Source of the DNA: Oligoflexia bacterium
Lineage (GTDB): Bacteria; Bdellovibrionota; Bacteriovoracia; Bacteriovoracales; Bacteriovoracaceae
Length of the DNA: 64,000 nt
Reading direction: 5' to 3'
Assembly (NCBI GenBank): GCA_015231955.1
Contig: JADGAN010000023.1
Location: 21,894 to 85,893, forward strand
Part shown: positions 40,268-49,351 of the stretch, piece by piece
How positions within the stretch are numbered: position 1 is the stretch's first letter
Layout of the letters: each line of letters starts with the position of its first letter
Position numbers and translations under genes: made by a program
Notes under the pieces: model-generated
What the model saw: only the letters and a program-made list of their open reading frames with translations
Databases searched by the model: none
What the model was told of the DNA's origin: nothing

Positions 40268-42199
40268 TTTACGCGGGAGCTCTTCATACCCTAAAAAGTC
40301 ACCTTTATCGAAATAGCTCATCACCTTTCGGCCACCACTATAAAAGTGTACTTGTGGAGTCAAGCTTAAAACACTCTTCCAGTATTCTCGGGCCCAAAGC
40401 TCTTTAATCTGTAAGATCACCAAATCACAACCGTGAGTGTGAATTTTTGCAAGCGTCTCATCAATGGCAAAGGAGTAGTGGGTTTTACTTTGAATGGCAT
40501 CTTTTAGAATTGCGGGATAGGAGTTTCCTGCATAGGGAACATTTGCCACAAAATCATTGGAGAGCCCACTTAGAATTCTCCAAGGGGCCAGGGATAGTTG
40601 ATGAAGCATGAAAATAACCAATAGAACTTTCTTCAAACCTCCCTTATCAGCAAGCGAGAGCACTATGACAATTAATAAAAGAGGCGAGACAAACGTCAGC
40701 GCCTTCCCTGCTGACCAAAATTGCTGCTTTAAAACCAACACAGCGATGGCGGCCAAGGAGATAAAAATGATGAGTGTAAGATAGAAACGTTTCTCCTTGC
40801 TATCACTACTATCATTGTACTTAAGGTACTTAGGCCTTAAGAGCGATTTCCAAAGGTAAGAGAGCGCAAAGAAGTAGAGGGCCGCTAAATAGAAAAGCAA
40901 TAAAAGACTCCATAGAGTCGTAAGCGAAAAGGAGATACCTCGCATAGGGGTCAAAAAATAGTGGCCAGAAAATGCCGCTAAAATATTTACTACAATAAAA
41001 AAGATAATAAGAATTCCCGAAGCGTCGCTGAGGAAGAAATTTTTAAAGAACCAAAACCAGTTCACCTTGGCCACAGCGGCCCCTTTATCAAGAGGACTCA
41101 TCGCTAGAAGATAACTATCAGCTTTTGCCTTAAGCTCTAGCACCAAGTCTCCCTTGCCAAAAAAGAATTTTTGAAAATAGGTCCAAAAAAAAGAACCTCC
41201 ACCTACCCCATAGCGTGCCTGTTTAAAAACAAAGGCCAGCGTCCCGTCTAGATAGAAGAGTCCACTTGCCACGACAGTGATTGCGGCCAAGAGTACCTTT
41301 TTCCCAATCGATTTTCGTAACAATATGGCCACAAGCAAAAGTGCAGGGGAGTAAAAGAGCAAAATCTCTGGATAGAGGTAAAGGGTGGCCACTCCCCATG
41401 CTGAAAGTCGAAAGTAGGAGATCTCTTCAAAACATAAAAGCTCTCCCACAATCAGTAAGATAAAGGGCAAGGCCGCAATCTCACTCCACGCATTGATATC
41501 AAAAATATATTGCCCCCAAAAGCCAACGACAAACACCACTCCGACCAAATAAGGAAGAAGAACGCTTCTCTTCTGCAGCTCCAATTTGCAACATAGTCTT
41601 GAAACCACGAGTGCAGAAAATGAAAAGAGCGTGGCCAAAAAAGTGTAGCTTAGTTTATAGAGTAAAAGTGGTTTAAAGGCCCCGCTCAAAGCGAATAAGA
41701 TGTGCACGCTAGGCCTAACGTTAAGGTTGTCTTTAGCAATAAGATAGAGTGAATTTTGCAAAACATCTTTTGTCGTTAAATTTTGTAAAAAGGAGTAGGA
41801 CTTGGTTAAGTAGATGACCGCTGATTGAAAATAACCAAAGTGATCCCATTGGTTCCCTTGAAAAACAGCATAATTTGCTCCTAAAATCCATTTGGGCAAC
41901 ATGAGGAGCAGAAAAACTGCCAACAGATAACTCCAAGTTTGTAACGGCCAATGGTCAAAACGTCGCTTCCAAAGCAGCGTGAGTAGGGCGACGATATGCA
42001 AGATTACCCAGGTTATGGTGAGTGGCATATGCAGTGTTGTGTAGCTTACTGTTGCGACAAAGGCGGTAATTGCAAGCCCCATAAAGGGAACATAAAAACG
42101 GTCTTTATATTTCCTGTTGGAAACGGGGATCAACATTCCTAATGCGCTTATCAAAAACAAAAAGTCGACAAAATAGAGTAGGTCTAGGATCAGCATCAC
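40202..42199 (-). CDS. Large polytopic membrane protein (glycosyltransferase-like)
   Basis: A 665-residue protein with about 12-14 hydrophobic helices over residues 1-540 and a soluble C-terminal ~110 residues. Early Asn-Gln-Trp-Asp-His-Phe-Gly-Tyr lies in a loop after the fourth or so helix, where lipid-linked-sugar glycosyltransferases (PMT/GT39- or GT83-like) place catalytic acids, but similarity is too weak to name a family. It starts 4 bases inside the end of a sugar nucleotidyltransferase gene (ATGA), which supports a role in glycan assembly. The 3' end overlaps the RlmM-like gene by 66 bases. Confidence 0.6.
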   Translation of the reverse strand: MMLILDLLYFVDFLFLISALGMLIPVSNRKYKDRFYVPFMGLAITAFVATVSYTTLHMPLTITWVILHIVALLTLLWKRRFDHWPLQTWSYLLAVFLLLMLPKWILGANYAVFQGNQWDHFGYFQSAVIYLTKSYSFLQNLTTKDVLQNSLYLIAKDNLNVRPSVHILFALSGAFKPLLLYKLSYTFLATLFSFSALVVSRLCCKLELQKRSVLLPYLVGVVFVVGFWGQYIFDINAWSEIAALPFILLIVGELLCFEEISYFRLSAWGVATLYLYPEILLFYSPALLLVAILLRKSIGKKVLLAAITVVASGLFYLDGTLAFVFKQARYGVGGGSFFWTYFQKFFFGKGDLVLELKAKADSYLLAMSPLDKGAAVAKVNWFWFFKNFFLSDASGILIIFFIVVNILAAFSGHYFLTPMRGISFSLTTLWSLLLLFYLAALYFFALSYLWKSLLRPKYLKYNDSSDSKEKRFYLTLIIFISLAAIAVLVLKQQFWSAGKALTFVSPLLLIVIVLSLADKGGLKKVLLVIFMLHQLSLAPWRILSGLSNDFVANVPYAGNSYPAILKDAIQSKTHYSFAIDETLAKIHTHGCDLVILQIKELWAREYWKSVLSLTPQVHFYSGGRKVMSYFDKGDFLGYEELPRKLPFYRPCTLADDLTLSFGSVK

Positions 42200-42864
42200 T
42201 CTCCCTTTTTATTTTTATTTTTATTACTCGAAAAAAACTCTTTGGCCTTTTGATAGCTCTCTTCGGTGTTAATATTGAAAAGTGTTTTAGACAAAGCAAG
42301 TGCCACTCTATCCCTTAAGAAATTTTTAAGAAAGGCAAAGGACATAGAGGCAAGCGACTCTGGATTTAAGGGTAGCACCTCTGAGAGCAGGGATTTCGGA
42401 TAGGAGGCCATAATAATTCGCATGTCTAGTTTTTTCAATTGCCCTTGATCTAGGCAGATGAGGGCCTTGGGATCTTTGCTTTTTGCGAGAGTCACAAAAC
42501 GTGTAAGCTCCCCCTCTGGAAAGATAAGGTCTCCGACAGTTAAGACGATATGATCATATTTGGCCTCCTTGGTGGCCATAAAGTCGCCACGAAACCCAGG
42601 GGCCTCTTTGCTGATCACTTTAATTGCAAAGGGAAGCAACTTGAAGGCCTCCCTATACTGCGGAAGATAGCTCTCCTTGGTAATACAGAGGAGTTCATCG
42701 CAAGATTGGTGTAACTCGTTTGCAATACGAGTTATGATTGTGGCATTGCCAATAGGAAAGAGGTGCTTGGGTACGCCCAGGGTTTTACTCAAGGTCTTTA
42801 ACCTTGAACCTTCTCCACTTGCAAGAATAACTCCCGTCGTTTTAATTTTTTGTTTGTGATCCAT
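42196..42864 (-). CDS. Sugar-phosphate nucleotidyltransferase-like protein
   Basis: About 222 residues. The N-terminal Val-Ile-Leu-Ala-Ser-Gly-Glu-Gly-Ser-Arg-Leu followed by Pro-Lys-His-Leu is the nucleotide-binding signature of NTP_transferase enzymes (G-x-G-x-R ... P-K), and Leu-Thr-Val-Gly-Asp carries the metal-binding Asp. It is shorter than typical full enzymes and lacks the usual product-loop block, so MobA-like or heptose/hexose-1-P types are possible. ATG 42864 fits the domain start; ATG 42909 is the longer alternative, and neither has a good ribosome site. Its end overlaps the membrane-protein start. Confidence 0.68.
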   Translation of the reverse strand: MDHKQKIKTTGVILASGEGSRLKTLSKTLGVPKHLFPIGNATIITRIANELHQSCDELLCITKESYLPQYREAFKLLPFAIKVISKEAPGFRGDFMATKEAKYDHIVLTVGDLIFPEGELTRFVTLAKSKDPKALICLDQGQLKKLDMRIIMASYPKSLLSEVLPLNPESLASMSFAFLKNFLRDRVALALSKTLFNINTEESYQKAKEFFSSNKNKNKKGE

Positions 42865-43070
42865 GGCAATTTTTTTGTTGTATTGTATTGAGACGTTGAC
42901 GATCGACATGCTAACAATTTAAGGTGGTTTCTACAAGTCGATTGTTGAAGCAGAATAAGAGATTTTCCAAGACGACTTATTATCCAATAGTTATTTCCTG
43001 TTTGATACTTTACGCTTATAGTTTAAAGATATTAAGTATACTTTGGCCAATCCAAGAAAGGGGTTTAACT

Positions 43071-43745
43071 ATGATTGATCTATCCAAGCTCTCTGGTCTT
43101 ACACTAGACGAACTTCTAACTCTCAAAAACTCTGACAAAATTGTTGCAACTTTAAAACGACTCCTGAAGGAAGGACATGACGATCCTAGTATCCATTCTG
43201 CCTTAAGCAAAATCAATTTTTTAAAGGGTAATATTAAGGTGGCGGCAGAGGGTTTTCGTTGCATTGGTTCTAAAGATCCTAACAATGTATTAGCACACTT
43301 TGAACTTGGTATCTGCGAATACTATAAGGCCAATTACGATGAGGCCATCCATAATTTCACTCACGTTATAGAGCTCGATCGCGATTACCACATGGCCAAA
43401 TATTGGCTGGGACTTTGCTATTTTAGCCTTCACGATTTTTCCAAAGTCATTGAGATGCATGAACCACTAATGAGGCACTTTCCAGAGTGGGCATCACTCC
43501 TCTCCTATTTAGGAACAGCATATGAGCACACCGGGAAAATCCAGGAGGCAGTTAGCTGCTTTGAACTCATGGTAGAAAGGGCCCCCTCCAATGCCATTGC
43601 TTACTACCAATTAGGAAATCTTTACCTTAAAAAAGGTGATACCATAAGTGCAATCAAAGTATTTCGAAAAGGATTGGGAATTAGTCCTAAATCGGAACTG
43701 CTGATGAAAGCACACTCCTATGTAACCGATATCGATATGCCATAA
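43071..43745 (+). CDS. Tetratricopeptide-repeat protein
   Basis: A 224-residue, all-helical protein with five or so TPR units (residues 40-215). Repeats such as Ala-His-Phe-Glu-Leu-Gly-Ile-Cys-Glu-Tyr-Tyr, Ala-Lys-Tyr-Trp-Leu-Gly-Leu-Cys-Tyr and Ala-Tyr-Tyr-Gln-Leu-Gly-Asn-Leu-Tyr are diagnostic. AAAGGGG lies 8 bases before ATG 43071; the frame is open 147 bases further upstream, but that part is unlikely to be translated. It is probably a protein-interaction scaffold; the partner is unknown. Citrate synthase follows after 52 bases. Confidence 0.85.
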   Translation: MIDLSKLSGLTLDELLTLKNSDKIVATLKRLLKEGHDDPSIHSALSKINFLKGNIKVAAEGFRCIGSKDPNNVLAHFELGICEYYKANYDEAIHNFTHVIELDRDYHMAKYWLGLCYFSLHDFSKVIEMHEPLMRHFPEWASLLSYLGTAYEHTGKIQEAVSCFELMVERAPSNAIAYYQLGNLYLKKGDTISAIKVFRKGLGISPKSELLMKAHSYVTDIDMP

Positions 43746-43797
43746 ATGAATTGTAGCAAAGAACAGTAACAACCATAAGATAACAAAGGATGGAGAT

Positions 43798-44934
43798 ATG
43801 GAAAATATTGATTACAAAAAAGGGTTAGAGGATGTCATTGCGGCCGAATCAAAAATATGCCTGATCGATCCTGTATCGGGGGGCCTCTATTATAGAGGCC
43901 ATAATATTACAGAACTGACAGAACACTCAACGTTTGAAGAGACCGCCTATTTACTCCTGGAAGGTCATCTACCTAATGAAATTGAGCTAAAACATTTTAA
44001 TGAAAAACTTCTAAGCTATCGTAAATTGCATAGCAATCTTTTACAAATTATTCGTGGGCTTTCCAAGAACTGTCACCCCATGAAAGTACTACAAACTACT
44101 ATTGCGGCCCTGGGCGGGATCTGGGATAATAAGGGGACTGATAATCCCAAAGAGATTTGCATTGCTTATCTCTCTCAATTTCCTTTAATCATTGCCGCCT
44201 ACTGGAGAATTCTCAACAAGCAAGAGATAATCACCCCTCACAAAGAGTTCTCTCATGCAGGAAATTTTCTTTATATGCTTACAGGAAAAGTTCCAACAGC
44301 AAAAGAGACCTCACTTTTAGATAAGGCCCTCATCTTACATATGGAGCACGATCTTAATGCCAGCACCTTTACCGCAAGAGTAGTGGCATCTTCCTTAGCA
44401 CCAGTGAGCGCTTTTCTTTCGGCGGCGATTGGCTCGCTCTCTGGACCACTTCATGGTGGTGCCAATGAAAAAGTGCTGGAAATGGTCTATGAAATTGGGG
44501 AAGAGAGTAATGTTGTGCCTTACTTAGATAAAGCACTTGCTACTGGAAAAAAAGTGATGGGCATGGGCCATCGAGTTTATCGAACCAAGGATCCGCGTGC
44601 GATTATCTTGCAAAAATATTTAAAGCAAGCAAGTGACAGCGAAGATGCTCGTAAAAAAGTGGCCATCTTGGAAAAAATTGAAGATTACTTAGCGAGAACC
44701 TTTGAAGAGCAACACAAAAAGGTATATCCTAATGTTGATTTTTACTCTGGAACACTTTTCCATTGTCTTGCGATCAATCCACTGCTCTTTACTCCAATTT
44801 TTGCAATGTCGAGAGTGGTTGGTTGGTGTGCCCATGTATGCGAACAGTGGCAAGATAATCGTATTTTCCGTCCTATTTGCCACTACACTGGAGAGAGAAA
44901 TCTTAAATACGTAAACATTGAAAAAAGGAGATAG
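43798..44934 (+). CDS. gltA: Citrate synthase
   Basis: A 378-residue citrate/2-methylcitrate synthase of the short type. The three active-site blocks are present: Leu-Ser-Gly-Pro-Leu-His-Gly-Gly-Ala-Asn (His), Met-Gly-Met-Gly-His-Arg-Val-Tyr (His) and Asn-Val-Asp-Phe-Tyr-Ser-Gly (Asp). It condenses oxaloacetate with acetyl-CoA, or with propionyl-CoA, at the entry to the TCA or methylcitrate cycle. GGAG lies 7-10 bases before the ATG. A receiver gene starts 5 bases after its stop, so they share an operon. Confidence 0.95.
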   Translation: MENIDYKKGLEDVIAAESKICLIDPVSGGLYYRGHNITELTEHSTFEETAYLLLEGHLPNEIELKHFNEKLLSYRKLHSNLLQIIRGLSKNCHPMKVLQTTIAALGGIWDNKGTDNPKEICIAYLSQFPLIIAAYWRILNKQEIITPHKEFSHAGNFLYMLTGKVPTAKETSLLDKALILHMEHDLNASTFTARVVASSLAPVSAFLSAAIGSLSGPLHGGANEKVLEMVYEIGEESNVVPYLDKALATGKKVMGMGHRVYRTKDPRAIILQKYLKQASDSEDARKKVAILEKIEDYLARTFEEQHKKVYPNVDFYSGTLFHCLAINPLLFTPIFAMSRVVGWCAHVCEQWQDNRIFRPICHYTGERNLKYVNIEKRR

Positions 44935-44939
44935 CGGCC

Positions 44940-45341
44940 ATGACTTCACCTAAAATTATGATTATTGATGATGATCTCGATCTCATTGAAGCAGCAAAGA
45001 TAGCGTTAGAGGCCAATAAATTTCAAGTGGTTTATGAGATTTCTGAGAAGAAAGCGGTCGCTGCTGTGATTAGAGAAAAACCCGATATCGTTCTTCTCGA
45101 TGTGATGTTCCCGGAAAATCCCACGGCAGGGTTTGAGATTTGTCGCGAGCTAAAAAAACTACCCGAAACGACAAAAATCCCTGTTTTTATTCTATCTGCT
45201 ATTAATGATCGTTTTAATATGTGTTTTAATAAAAATTTTGCAGGAGAAGGTGGTCCATTACCAGCAAAAGAGTTTATTGAAAAGCCTATTGACCCCGCAG
45301 CATTAATCTCTCTTATTCAAAGCACCTTATCGGGAAAGTAA
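44940..45341 (+). CDS. Single-domain response regulator
   Basis: A 133-residue receiver. Acidic triad Ile-Ile-Asp-Asp-Asp, phosphoacceptor in Val-Leu-Leu-Asp-Val-Met-Phe-Pro, Ser in Ile-Leu-Ser-Ala and Lys in Glu-Lys-Pro-Ile are all present, so it should be phosphorylated. A short insert (Glu-Asn-Pro-Thr-Ala) follows the Pro, as in DivK/PleD-like and dehydrogenase-linked receivers. It starts 5 bases after citrate synthase. Its 3' end overlaps the convergent histidine-kinase gene by 29 bases, and the kinase is a natural partner candidate. Confidence 0.85.
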   Translation: MTSPKIMIIDDDLDLIEAAKIALEANKFQVVYEISEKKAVAAVIREKPDIVLLDVMFPENPTAGFEICRELKKLPETTKIPVFILSAINDRFNMCFNKNFAGEGGPLPAKEFIEKPIDPAALISLIQSTLSGK

Positions 45342-46626
45342 AAACAAAACAACTCCCTTCTCCTAGTGTACTTGTCACCTGAATAGAACCGTGATGGATA
45401 CGTGAAATCTCTTTCACAATCGCCAGTCCCATTCCATTACCACTGCGATTGTTCTCCACTCCATTATTGCAACGAAAGTGCTCCTTGAAAATATTTTCTA
45501 AGTGCTCTTCCGGAATCCCAATACCCTCATCTTTTACAGCAAGAGCAACTAACGATCCACTTGTCATGGCAACCATGCTAACAAAGATCTCCACTTTTTT
45601 TCCTTTTTCACCACTGTATTTAATCGCATTCAAGATGAGGTTATCGACTAAGATAGAAAAGAGATCCTTCACCACCCATACTTTTATGCCCTCTTGCACT
45701 CTCTCCGATTGTAAAGAAAGAGTAATCCCTTTCTCCCGCCCATGAATCTCCATCTCAACTAACTTTTGACCAAGAAACGCTTCTAGATCTATCTCGACAA
45801 AGCTATTTCCTGCATAGATGGAGGTTCTAAGGTTAGAGAGTTGAATGATATTCTTTATCATTTGAGTTAAAAGCTCACAACGAGCATGGATCTTATTTAA
45901 AATATCTTTAATTGCAGGAGACACCTCTCCTACATACCCAGCACGTATCACCTGCACATAGCTTTGAATGGCCGCAAAAGGAGCTTTTAACTCGTGAGTT
46001 GCGCGAAGGGCATAGCTCTGCTTCTCTTTATCAAGCTTTACTAGCTGTTGATTAATTTGAATTAAATTTTGTACCAAAATTTTTGTGAGATAACTCACCA
46101 GTGAAAAGAGCATAGTATAAAAGGCAGCACGAATCAGAAAAGCAACAGGCAGCAACTCTAAATTTATGATACTGACTTGAAAATCGTGTGCTATCTGTGC
46201 CCGGTGCAAAAACATAAAAAGATAGGTAAGCCCTAGGCCTAAGGCGGTGATCGCATAACTAATGCTAATGCGTTCACACACAATAGAGACAATAATAATA
46301 TGAGGAAGATAAAAGAGAGCAAAATCGATCGGCGTAAAACCATAAAGATAGAGAAAGATTGAAACCAAAATATAGTCTAAGGCCACTTGTGAAAAGAGAA
46401 AAGGAAGGATGATGCGGTCTTCATCATCCCTATATTTTTGCTTAAAGAAACGATAGAAGATAGTAAAGATTGCATTTCCCAAGAGCATGATGGCCAAAAT
46501 CCAGTAAATTCCAGAAAGATTGGGAATAAAAAGATCGTTTTTAAATAAGAGAATGAGAGGAACTACGATAAAGATAATGGAAAAAACCACCCAACGAAGA
46601 GCAATCATCCAAAAGATTTTTTGCAT
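45313..46626 (-). CDS. Membrane sensor histidine kinase
   Basis: A 437-residue kinase. Five or six hydrophobic helices in residues 1-190 form an integral-membrane sensor without a large periplasmic domain. The kinase core follows: H-box Ala-Thr-His-Glu-Leu-Lys-Ala-Pro, N-box Asn-Leu-Ile-Leu-Asn-Ala-Ile-Lys-Tyr-Ser, G1 Asp-Glu-Gly-Ile-Gly-Ile-Pro and G2 Gly-Asn-Gly-Met-Gly-Leu-Ala-Ile-Val. Autophosphorylation looks intact. It starts 12 bases after the GT2 stop, apparently the last gene of the heptose operon. GAGGA lies 9 bases before its ATG. The signal sensed is unknown. Confidence 0.9.
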   Translation of the reverse strand: MQKIFWMIALRWVVFSIIFIVVPLILLFKNDLFIPNLSGIYWILAIMLLGNAIFTIFYRFFKQKYRDDEDRIILPFLFSQVALDYILVSIFLYLYGFTPIDFALFYLPHIIIVSIVCERISISYAITALGLGLTYLFMFLHRAQIAHDFQVSIINLELLPVAFLIRAAFYTMLFSLVSYLTKILVQNLIQINQQLVKLDKEKQSYALRATHELKAPFAAIQSYVQVIRAGYVGEVSPAIKDILNKIHARCELLTQMIKNIIQLSNLRTSIYAGNSFVEIDLEAFLGQKLVEMEIHGREKGITLSLQSERVQEGIKVWVVKDLFSILVDNLILNAIKYSGEKGKKVEIFVSMVAMTSGSLVALAVKDEGIGIPEEHLENIFKEHFRCNNGVENNRSGNGMGLAIVKEISRIHHGSIQVTSTLGEGSCFVFTFPIRCFE

Positions 46627-46638
46627 TGGTCAACGTCC

Positions 46639-47586
46639 TCACTTTTTTCTTTCTAGTCCATACAAGCGATCCACAATATAGAGTGGGCGGGCAACCGCAG
46701 AGTCAAAAATTCTCGCAAGGTATTGTCCGATAATTCCTAAAGAGAGCAGTTGCATGCCTCCGATAAAGGAGATTAAAATCACCAGTGTAGGATTTCCCCA
46801 TTTTATAGGATAGGCCACAAGCTTTAGTATCAGGTAGAGAAGTGCTAATAAAAAACTTGCAGCAGAAATCGCTATTCCTACCCAAGAGATAACATGGAGT
46901 GGATAGTGAGAAAAACAGAAAATCCCATTAAGGCCAATCGTGAGCGATCCTAAGAAGCGGTTATACTTTCCCTCTCCCGATAAACGTTCATCACGATCGT
47001 AAACCACTTCCCCTTGTTTAAAACCCACATAGGCCGTAAGCCCACGTAGGAAGGGGTTTTGCTCCTTAAAACGTACAATTTCGCGAACCACACGGCGATC
47101 AAGCAAGCGAAAATCGCCCGTATCGCGAGGAATTTTGAGGGTGGTGATCTTGCCAATTATGTAGTAACCAACAAAGGAGACAAAGCGTTTCAGGAGCGTC
47201 TCTCCTTTGCGAGAAGAGCGTTTTGCATAGACCACATCGTAAGCGTCATCTTCCCATTTTTTTATAAGCCTAGGAATCACCTCTGGTGGGTCTTGCAGGT
47301 CAACATCGATCACGACCACAGCATCCCCTGAAGCGTAATCGATCCCTGCAAAGGTGGCCATGGGTTGTCCAAATCTCCTTGCAAACTTGATTAATTTTAT
47401 GCGTGGATTTTGTTGATTTATTTTTGAAATTACTGCCTCAGTAGCATCACTTGAAGGATCCATACTAAAAATAATTTCATAATCAAATTTTGGAATCGTA
47501 GCAAACACTTTCTCTATGCGAGAGACAAAGATGGGGACATTCTCCTCTTCATTATAGACAGGAACAACAACACTTATCTGTTTCAT
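46639..47586 (-). CDS. GT2 polyprenyl-phosphate-sugar-type glycosyltransferase (GtrB/DPM-like)
   Basis: A 315-residue glycosyltransferase: GT-A domain with Val-Val-Pro-Val-Tyr-Asn-Glu-Glu-Glu-Asn, Ser-Met-Asp-Pro-Ser-Ser-Asp and the Asp-Val-Asp-Leu-Gln-Asp-Pro (DXD) block, the motif Gly-Asp-Phe-Arg-Leu-Leu-Asp, and two C-terminal transmembrane helices. This is the GtrB/ArnC/DPM1 layout, which transfers a sugar to undecaprenyl phosphate. It starts with a one-base overlap on hddC, so the heptose nucleotide made by the operon may be its donor. Confidence 0.88.
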   Translation of the reverse strand: MKQISVVVPVYNEEENVPIFVSRIEKVFATIPKFDYEIIFSMDPSSDATEAVISKINQQNPRIKLIKFARRFGQPMATFAGIDYASGDAVVVIDVDLQDPPEVIPRLIKKWEDDAYDVVYAKRSSRKGETLLKRFVSFVGYYIIGKITTLKIPRDTGDFRLLDRRVVREIVRFKEQNPFLRGLTAYVGFKQGEVVYDRDERLSGEGKYNRFLGSLTIGLNGIFCFSHYPLHVISWVGIAISAASFLLALLYLILKLVAYPIKWGNPTLVILISFIGGMQLLSLGIIGQYLARIFDSAVARPLYIVDRLYGLERKK

Positions 47587-48362
47587 CAGTTGCCTCTTTT
47601 TTCCCGAAGATACAGAGTTAACTCCTCAAGCCCTTGATGGGAACCTATTTCATAGAAGCGGTCAAACACTTCATACCCCAAAAGACGTTCTCGCATCAGT
47701 GCCGTTGAAAACACCTCTGACAGATCATACACATCTTGTTTTTCAAACTCCTGAAAAGCGCTTTTTCTAAAAATATTAAGTCCCCAATCGATATGTTTCA
47801 TTTGGGGTGTTCTTTCTCTTTTATCATAGACCACAATTCTTCCTTCTGAAAATTCAACATTACTACGATCAAATGAATCTTGGTTCTCATAGACACACAT
47901 TAGGGCATCCATCTGCGTATGCTTTATAAATTCATCAATCATCATGCAGTAATCACCCGGTAAATAAGAGTCACCATAGATCACCACAAAGGGATTGCTC
48001 ACTTCATTTTCTTTTAAGATTTTTCCAACGGCGCCCCCAGTTCCTCGAAGTTTATCGCCGTCGTTAATGTAGCGAATCTTAAAACACTTCATCACCTCAT
48101 CGTTTGGAAATTCAATCAGCGAATTGCCTCGTTCTCCAAGTAAGCGCATAATCATATCCCCTCTATATCCGGTGGAGATAACGATATCATAAAATCCCAT
48201 CATTGCTAGACGCTGCAATTGATGTAAAATAAAGGGACGATCATCGACGGCCACTAAGGATTTGGGAATTTTTTCTGTAATTGGACGAAGTCTTGTTGCC
48301 AGCCCTCCCGCTAAAATAATCACCGTTGCCATGGAAGCTTTTGCGGAAGTGTTCTCATTCAT
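47586..48362 (-). CDS. hddC: Heptose-1-phosphate guanylyltransferase-like nucleotidyltransferase
   Basis: A 258-residue NTP-transferase. Ile-Ile-Leu-Ala-Gly-Gly-Leu-Ala-Thr-Arg-Leu-Arg-Pro, Lys-Ile-Pro-Lys-Ser-Leu, Arg-Gly-Thr-Gly-Gly-Ala and Ile-Tyr-Gly-Asp-Ser-Tyr are the nucleotide, product and metal sites. The block Asp-Trp-Gly-Leu-Asn and Phe-Tyr-Glu-Ile-Gly-Ser matches HddC/RmlA-short types. Because hddA, gmhA and gmhB are adjacent, GDP-D-glycero-alpha-D-manno-heptose formation is the best call; another NDP-sugar remains possible. ATGA overlap with hddA. Confidence 0.82.
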   Translation of the reverse strand: MNENTSAKASMATVIILAGGLATRLRPITEKIPKSLVAVDDRPFILHQLQRLAMMGFYDIVISTGYRGDMIMRLLGERGNSLIEFPNDEVMKCFKIRYINDGDKLRGTGGAVGKILKENEVSNPFVVIYGDSYLPGDYCMMIDEFIKHTQMDALMCVYENQDSFDRSNVEFSEGRIVVYDKRERTPQMKHIDWGLNIFRKSAFQEFEKQDVYDLSEVFSTALMRERLLGYEVFDRFYEIGSHQGLEELTLYLREKRGN

Positions 48363-49351
48363 GATGCGACCACCTTGGTTCCTTCAAAATCAAAGCGGAA
48401 ACGCTCCTCTCTTAATCCTGCGCTTGCCATGGCACTACGAAGTCGGCTCTTCTCTTCAGCATAGAAAAGGAAAAATCCACCACCGCCAGCCCCAATAAGC
48501 TTTCCACCAAGGGCCCCGTTTTTCATAGCATAATCGTAAATCTCATTAACACGCTCGCTACTGATGCCTTTAGAACGCACACGCTTATGTTGCCAATGGG
48601 TATTCATCAGTTCAGCAAAGTGGCGAAGATCCCCATTTAACAAGGCCTTTTCACTCTCTATGCCAATCTCTTTGGTGTAATGAAGGTTATCTAGCATACT
48701 CTTATCGAGCTCTAAACTTCGTTTATGTTGATCACGAAGCACATCGGAAGCGTTCCTTTCAATGCCAGTAAAATAGAGCATTAGATTATCTTCAAGCGTA
48801 TACAGAGTCTCTTGATTTAATTCCAGCGCTCTTACCTTAACCTCACCGTTAGGACTAAAATGAAAAGCACTCACTCCTCCATAGGCAGCAATAAATTGAT
48901 CTTGCTTGCCAATGGGCTCTTTTAATTTATTGATCTCAATATCACAAGCACACTCGGCAAGATCGTGAGTAGTAATATGTTTTCTCCCAAAGGTATAAAA
49001 TGCTTTAATGAGCGCGGTAGTAAAGCTTCCAGAGGAGCCAAGCCCGGTGCCAGAATGAATATCGGCCATACTGACAATCTCTAAATCTTTTCCTTTAATG
49101 CTGCTTCCAACATCGCTTAAGCTCATCACTTCACGAATAATTGGATGTTTAACTTCACAAACCTGCTCAACACGCTCGATCTCTGAATACTTAATGATAA
49201 ATCCCGGCCGGAAAATTTCATGAATGGTAATATACACATACTTGTTAATGGCGGCCGCCATTAAAAAACCTCCATAATTTTCATAGTAAGAAGGAAGGTC
49301 GGTTCCTCCGCCTCCAAGAGAAATACGCAGCGGACTTCTAGTGATAATCAT
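48359..49351 (-). CDS. hddA: D-glycero-D-manno-heptose 7-phosphate kinase (GHMP family)
   Basis: A 330-residue GHMP kinase. It starts Met-Ile-Ile-Thr-Arg-Ser-Pro-Leu-Arg-Ile-Ser-Leu-Gly-Gly-Gly-Gly-Thr-Asp, the HddA/FKP opening, and has the phosphate loop Gly-Thr-Gly-Leu-Gly-Ser-Ser-Gly-Ser-Phe and the late Gly-Ala-Gly-Gly-Gly-Gly-Phe. HddA phosphorylates C1 of heptose 7-phosphate. ATG 49351 lies 14 bases inside the oxidoreductase 3' end; the frame extends 27 bases upstream with no support. Confidence 0.88.
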   Translation of the reverse strand: MIITRSPLRISLGGGGTDLPSYYENYGGFLMAAAINKYVYITIHEIFRPGFIIKYSEIERVEQVCEVKHPIIREVMSLSDVGSSIKGKDLEIVSMADIHSGTGLGSSGSFTTALIKAFYTFGRKHITTHDLAECACDIEINKLKEPIGKQDQFIAAYGGVSAFHFSPNGEVKVRALELNQETLYTLEDNLMLYFTGIERNASDVLRDQHKRSLELDKSMLDNLHYTKEIGIESEKALLNGDLRHFAELMNTHWQHKRVRSKGISSERVNEIYDYAMKNGALGGKLIGAGGGGFFLFYAEEKSRLRSAMASAGLREERFRFDFEGTKVVAS

